DNA of 64,000 nt, taken from NCBI RefSeq assembly GCF_013141765.1, contig NZ_WHOD01000105.1:62001-126000 (forward strand), in the 5' to 3' direction. Shown one piece after another: positions 61,912 through 64,000 of this stretch; position 1 is the first letter of the stretch; the number at the start of each line of letters is the position of its first letter. The stretch comes from Paenibacillus foliorum (GTDB taxonomy: Bacteria; Bacillota; Bacilli; Paenibacillales; NBRC-103111). The notes below the pieces were generated by a model, which saw nothing but the letters and a program-made list of their open reading frames with translations, did no database searches and was not told the DNA's origin. The translations under genes were made by a program, and so were the position numbers.

Positions 61912-62454
61912 TCAATGAGCTTTCATCGCTTCGACCATTGTCCCTAGCTTTATTATCGTTTTCCAGTTTCGTGCTGTCTGGGGTACAAGCTTCTGAAATT
62001 TTTTGGGTAATTTAGAATCAAGTAAACTCTTACGATACAAAATGTAAATCTCTCGATCCTCCATATAATATTCGTCATTCTCATAATTAACATCAGGCAG
62101 CCGATCAATCTCTTCCTGCGAAGGTGCTTCCTTCAATAAGGTGAGGTGTATGCTTTCTCCTTCGGTCAAGGAGCCTGGTGCAAACGGACAACGCTCTATA
62201 ATCCGTTCCAGTTCCTTGTCGGTTCTCAATATAACGCTGATCGATAAACCGAACACTAACTTTATTTCATTTTCAATTCGCAATTGTAACGTTTCCGCAC
62301 CTTCTTCCGATTCGAACAAGACGTTACCACTATTTATGTACGTTTGCACTCGTCCAAATCCTAACGCTTGAAACATGCTTTTCAATTCACTCATTTTTAT
62401 CATGTTATGTCCACTTACATTAATGCCACGTAATAATGCAATATAAATCGTCAT
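61912..62454 (-). CDS. DUF1697 family protein
   Basis: The 180-residue protein has the family opening IALLRGINVSGHNMIKMSEL and the RVQTYINSGNVLFES segment, then VILRTDKELERIIERCPFAP. Function is unknown. It is alone on the minus strand, divergent from the catalase gene, with about 130 bases between. The ATG has AAGGGG about eight bases upstream. Confidence 0.9.
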   Translation of the reverse strand: MTIYIALLRGINVSGHNMIKMSELKSMFQALGFGRVQTYINSGNVLFESEEGAETLQLRIENEIKLVFGLSISVILRTDKELERIIERCPFAPGSLTEGESIHLTLLKEAPSQEEIDRLPDVNYENDEYYMEDREIYILYRKSLLDSKLPKKFQKLVPQTARNWKTIIKLGTMVEAMKAH

Positions 62455-62535
62455 TTTCGTTCCCCTTTTCTTAATCGAAGGATAATTATGGTATTTTCCC
62501 TATTATAACTTTTAAGCTCTCCAATAGGCAGCATA

Positions 62536-62571
62536 ATATTCCAAATGGTTGCTAACAATAGGTTGGAATAT
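62536..62571. promoter_or_regulatory. 9-bp inverted repeat upstream of the catalase gene
   Basis: ATATTCCAA (62536-62544) is the exact complement of TTGGAATAT (62563-62571), with 18 bases between. It lies just upstream of the catalase ribosome-binding site and could be a regulator site or mRNA structure. It does not match a PerR box. Confidence 0.5.
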
Positions 62572-62587
62572 ACATGAGGAGGATAAA

Positions 62588-64000
62588 ATGGACAAGCAGG
62601 AAAAAAGAACCAAAGACCTTACATTAACCGATCGACAAGGCCATCCTATTTCGGACAATCAAAACATTCGAACTGTTGGGAATCGGGGCCCTTCTACACT
62701 TGAAAATTATCATTATATTGAAAAGGTGTCCCACTTCGACCGGGAAAAGATACCCGAAAGAGTTGTTCACGCGCGGGGTGCAGGAGCTCATGGTTATTTT
62801 GAGGCATATGGCAAAGTAGGCAATGAGTCTATTGCAAAATATACACGGGCTAAGCTGTTTCAAGAAGCGGGAAATCGCACTCCTGTTTTTGTCCGGTTTT
62901 CTACGGTTGTCCATGGAGGGCATTCACCGGAAACGTTACGTGATCCGCGCGGCTTCGCTGTAAAGTTCTATACGGAGGAAGGCAATTGGGACTTAGTCGG
63001 AAATAACCTTAAAATTTTCTTTATTCGTGATCCCTTGAAGTTTCCAGACATGGTTCATTCTTTCCGGCCGGATCCAGTTACGAATCTATCCAATCCGGAA
63101 CGTATGTTTGATTTTGTCTCAAATTCACCAGAAGCTACACATATGATCACGTTTCTTTTTTCACCATGGGGTATTCCAGCCAATTACAGACAGATGCAAG
63201 GCTCTGGTGTAAACACCTACAAGTGGGTCAACAAAGAAGGCCAGGCCGTCCTCGTGAAATATCACTGGGAGCCTCTGAAGCAAGAAATTAAGAACCTGAC
63301 TCAAACAGAAGCCAATGAAATCCAAGCCTTAAACACAAGCCATGCGACACAAGATTTATATGAAGCCATTAAACGTGAAAATTATCCGGAGTGGGAGCTA
63401 TGCGTCCAAATTATGAGTGATGACGAGCAGCCTGAGCTGGATTTCGATCCTCTGGATCCTACGAAACTGTGGGATCACAAGCAATTCCCTTTCCTGCCTG
63501 TTGGTAAAATGGTATTGAATAAAAACCCGGACAATTATTTTGCTGAAGTAGAGCAGGCTGCTTTCGGTACCGGTGTTCTTGTAGATGGGCTTGATTTCTC
63601 CGATGATAAGCTGCTGCAAGGACGGACGTTCTCCTATTCGGATACGCAGCGCTACAGGGTAGGAACCAATTATCTTCAGCTTCCGATAAATGCTCCTAAA
63701 ACTCATGTTGCAACTAATCAACGCGGCGGACAAATGGAATACATAGTTGATAAAGCAGCGGATCAAAATCCACATGTCAATTACGAACCATCCTCATTAG
63801 GAGGTTTGAAGGAAGCAGCACCGTCCGGTTTGGAGCACGAGCCTGTCTATAATGCCAAGCTCGTACGTCAAAAGCTCGATCGGACCAATGATTTCAAGCA
63901 AGCTGGGGAAACGTTCCGTAATTTCGAGAATTGGGAACGCGAAGAATTGATTAGCAATTTAGTCGACGCTCTAAACGTATGTGTACCCCAAATCCAACAA
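62588..64000 (+). CDS. Catalase, heme type (C-terminus beyond the right edge)
   Basis: The enzyme breaks down hydrogen peroxide in the cytoplasm or spore. Distal catalytic His61 lies in VVHARGAGAHGYFE, and the partner Asn139 lies in GNWDLVGNNLKIFFIRD. The proximal heme Tyr lies in RTFSYSDTQRYRVGTNYLQL, which is typical of small-subunit clade 3 catalases. 471 codons are present, so only the last dozen or so residues are missing. The ATG has GAGGAGG six bases upstream. KatA- and KatX-type proteins look alike here, so no symbol is assigned. Confidence 0.96.
   Translation, partial: MDKQEKRTKDLTLTDRQGHPISDNQNIRTVGNRGPSTLENYHYIEKVSHFDREKIPERVVHARGAGAHGYFEAYGKVGNESIAKYTRAKLFQEAGNRTPVFVRFSTVVHGGHSPETLRDPRGFAVKFYTEEGNWDLVGNNLKIFFIRDPLKFPDMVHSFRPDPVTNLSNPERMFDFVSNSPEATHMITFLFSPWGIPANYRQMQGSGVNTYKWVNKEGQAVLVKYHWEPLKQEIKNLTQTEANEIQALNTSHATQDLYEAIKRENYPEWELCVQIMSDDEQPELDFDPLDPTKLWDHKQFPFLPVGKMVLNKNPDNYFAEVEQAAFGTGVLVDGLDFSDDKLLQGRTFSYSDTQRYRVGTNYLQLPINAPKTHVATNQRGGQMEYIVDKAADQNPHVNYEPSSLGGLKEAAPSGLEHEPVYNAKLVRQKLDRTNDFKQAGETFRNFENWEREELISNLVDALNVCVPQIQQ

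Overview
The window looks like a chromosomal segment of a spore-forming, Gram-positive Paenibacillus-type bacterium (Bacillales). It carries a cotE spore-coat gene, a SleL/YaaH-type glycoside hydrolase family 18 enzyme, Bacillus-like families (YyaL, YxcD, YxlEFG, CcdC, bacterial NO synthase, YesMN two-component systems), strong GGAGG ribosome-binding sites, frequent GTG and TTG starts, and many intrinsic terminators. All functions come from reading the translated sequence; no database search was run.

Layout. 1-3.8 kb: mutS (3' part outside the window), a putative amidoligase and cotE, all on the minus strand. 3.8-9 kb: an NMT1/SsuA-type ABC importer flanked by two aromatic-acid-exporter-like (FUSC/DUF939) proteins. 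9-13.3 kb: a Fur-box-controlled, divergent iron-siderophore uptake system. 13.5-24.9 kb: core genes, namely an M32 carboxypeptidase, a HesB-like protein, a beta-carbonic anhydrase, a lipoprotein, a DUF309/response-regulator/kinase operon, a Tim44-like/YxcD pair, a repeat-bearing GH18 enzyme and YyaL.

24.9-35.1 kb is an accessory, visibly eroded stretch. It holds an IS3 transposase scrap, a dead tetR beside an intact MFS drug pump, a frameshifted lipoprotein gene, a YxlEFG-like ABC system facing its own HTH regulator across a 38-bp palindrome, a membrane-anchored RRM protein, CcdC, HsmA, PadR and NO synthase. Two decayed fragments of DUF255 (yyaL-like) genes sit at the edges of the RRM-to-NOS block.

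35-41.9 kb: small stress and membrane genes (OsmC, Usp, a DUF7002-like protein), a second OmpR-type two-component system with a divergent CopD/DUF2269-like membrane protein, and a methyltransferase. 41.9-46.3 kb: a complete Ugp/Msm-type carbohydrate ABC operon (ATPase, two permeases, binding protein).

46.4-60.4 kb is a large, minus-strand sugar or polyol locus: a class I aldolase, a Gfo/Idh/MocA oxidoreductase, a PfkB kinase, a DeoR regulator, two zinc alcohol dehydrogenases, a D-lyxose/D-mannose-isomerase-like cupin, a YesM kinase/solute-binding protein/YesN regulator triplet, and a ribose-type ABC transporter. Two cre-like sites share the same core. The substrate cannot be read from the sequence, but the enzyme set fits oxidation and isomerisation to a ketose, phosphorylation and aldol cleavage.

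60.8-64 kb: a striking Gly/His-repeat protein with a LysM-like core, a DUF1697 protein, and a catalase gene that runs off the right edge.
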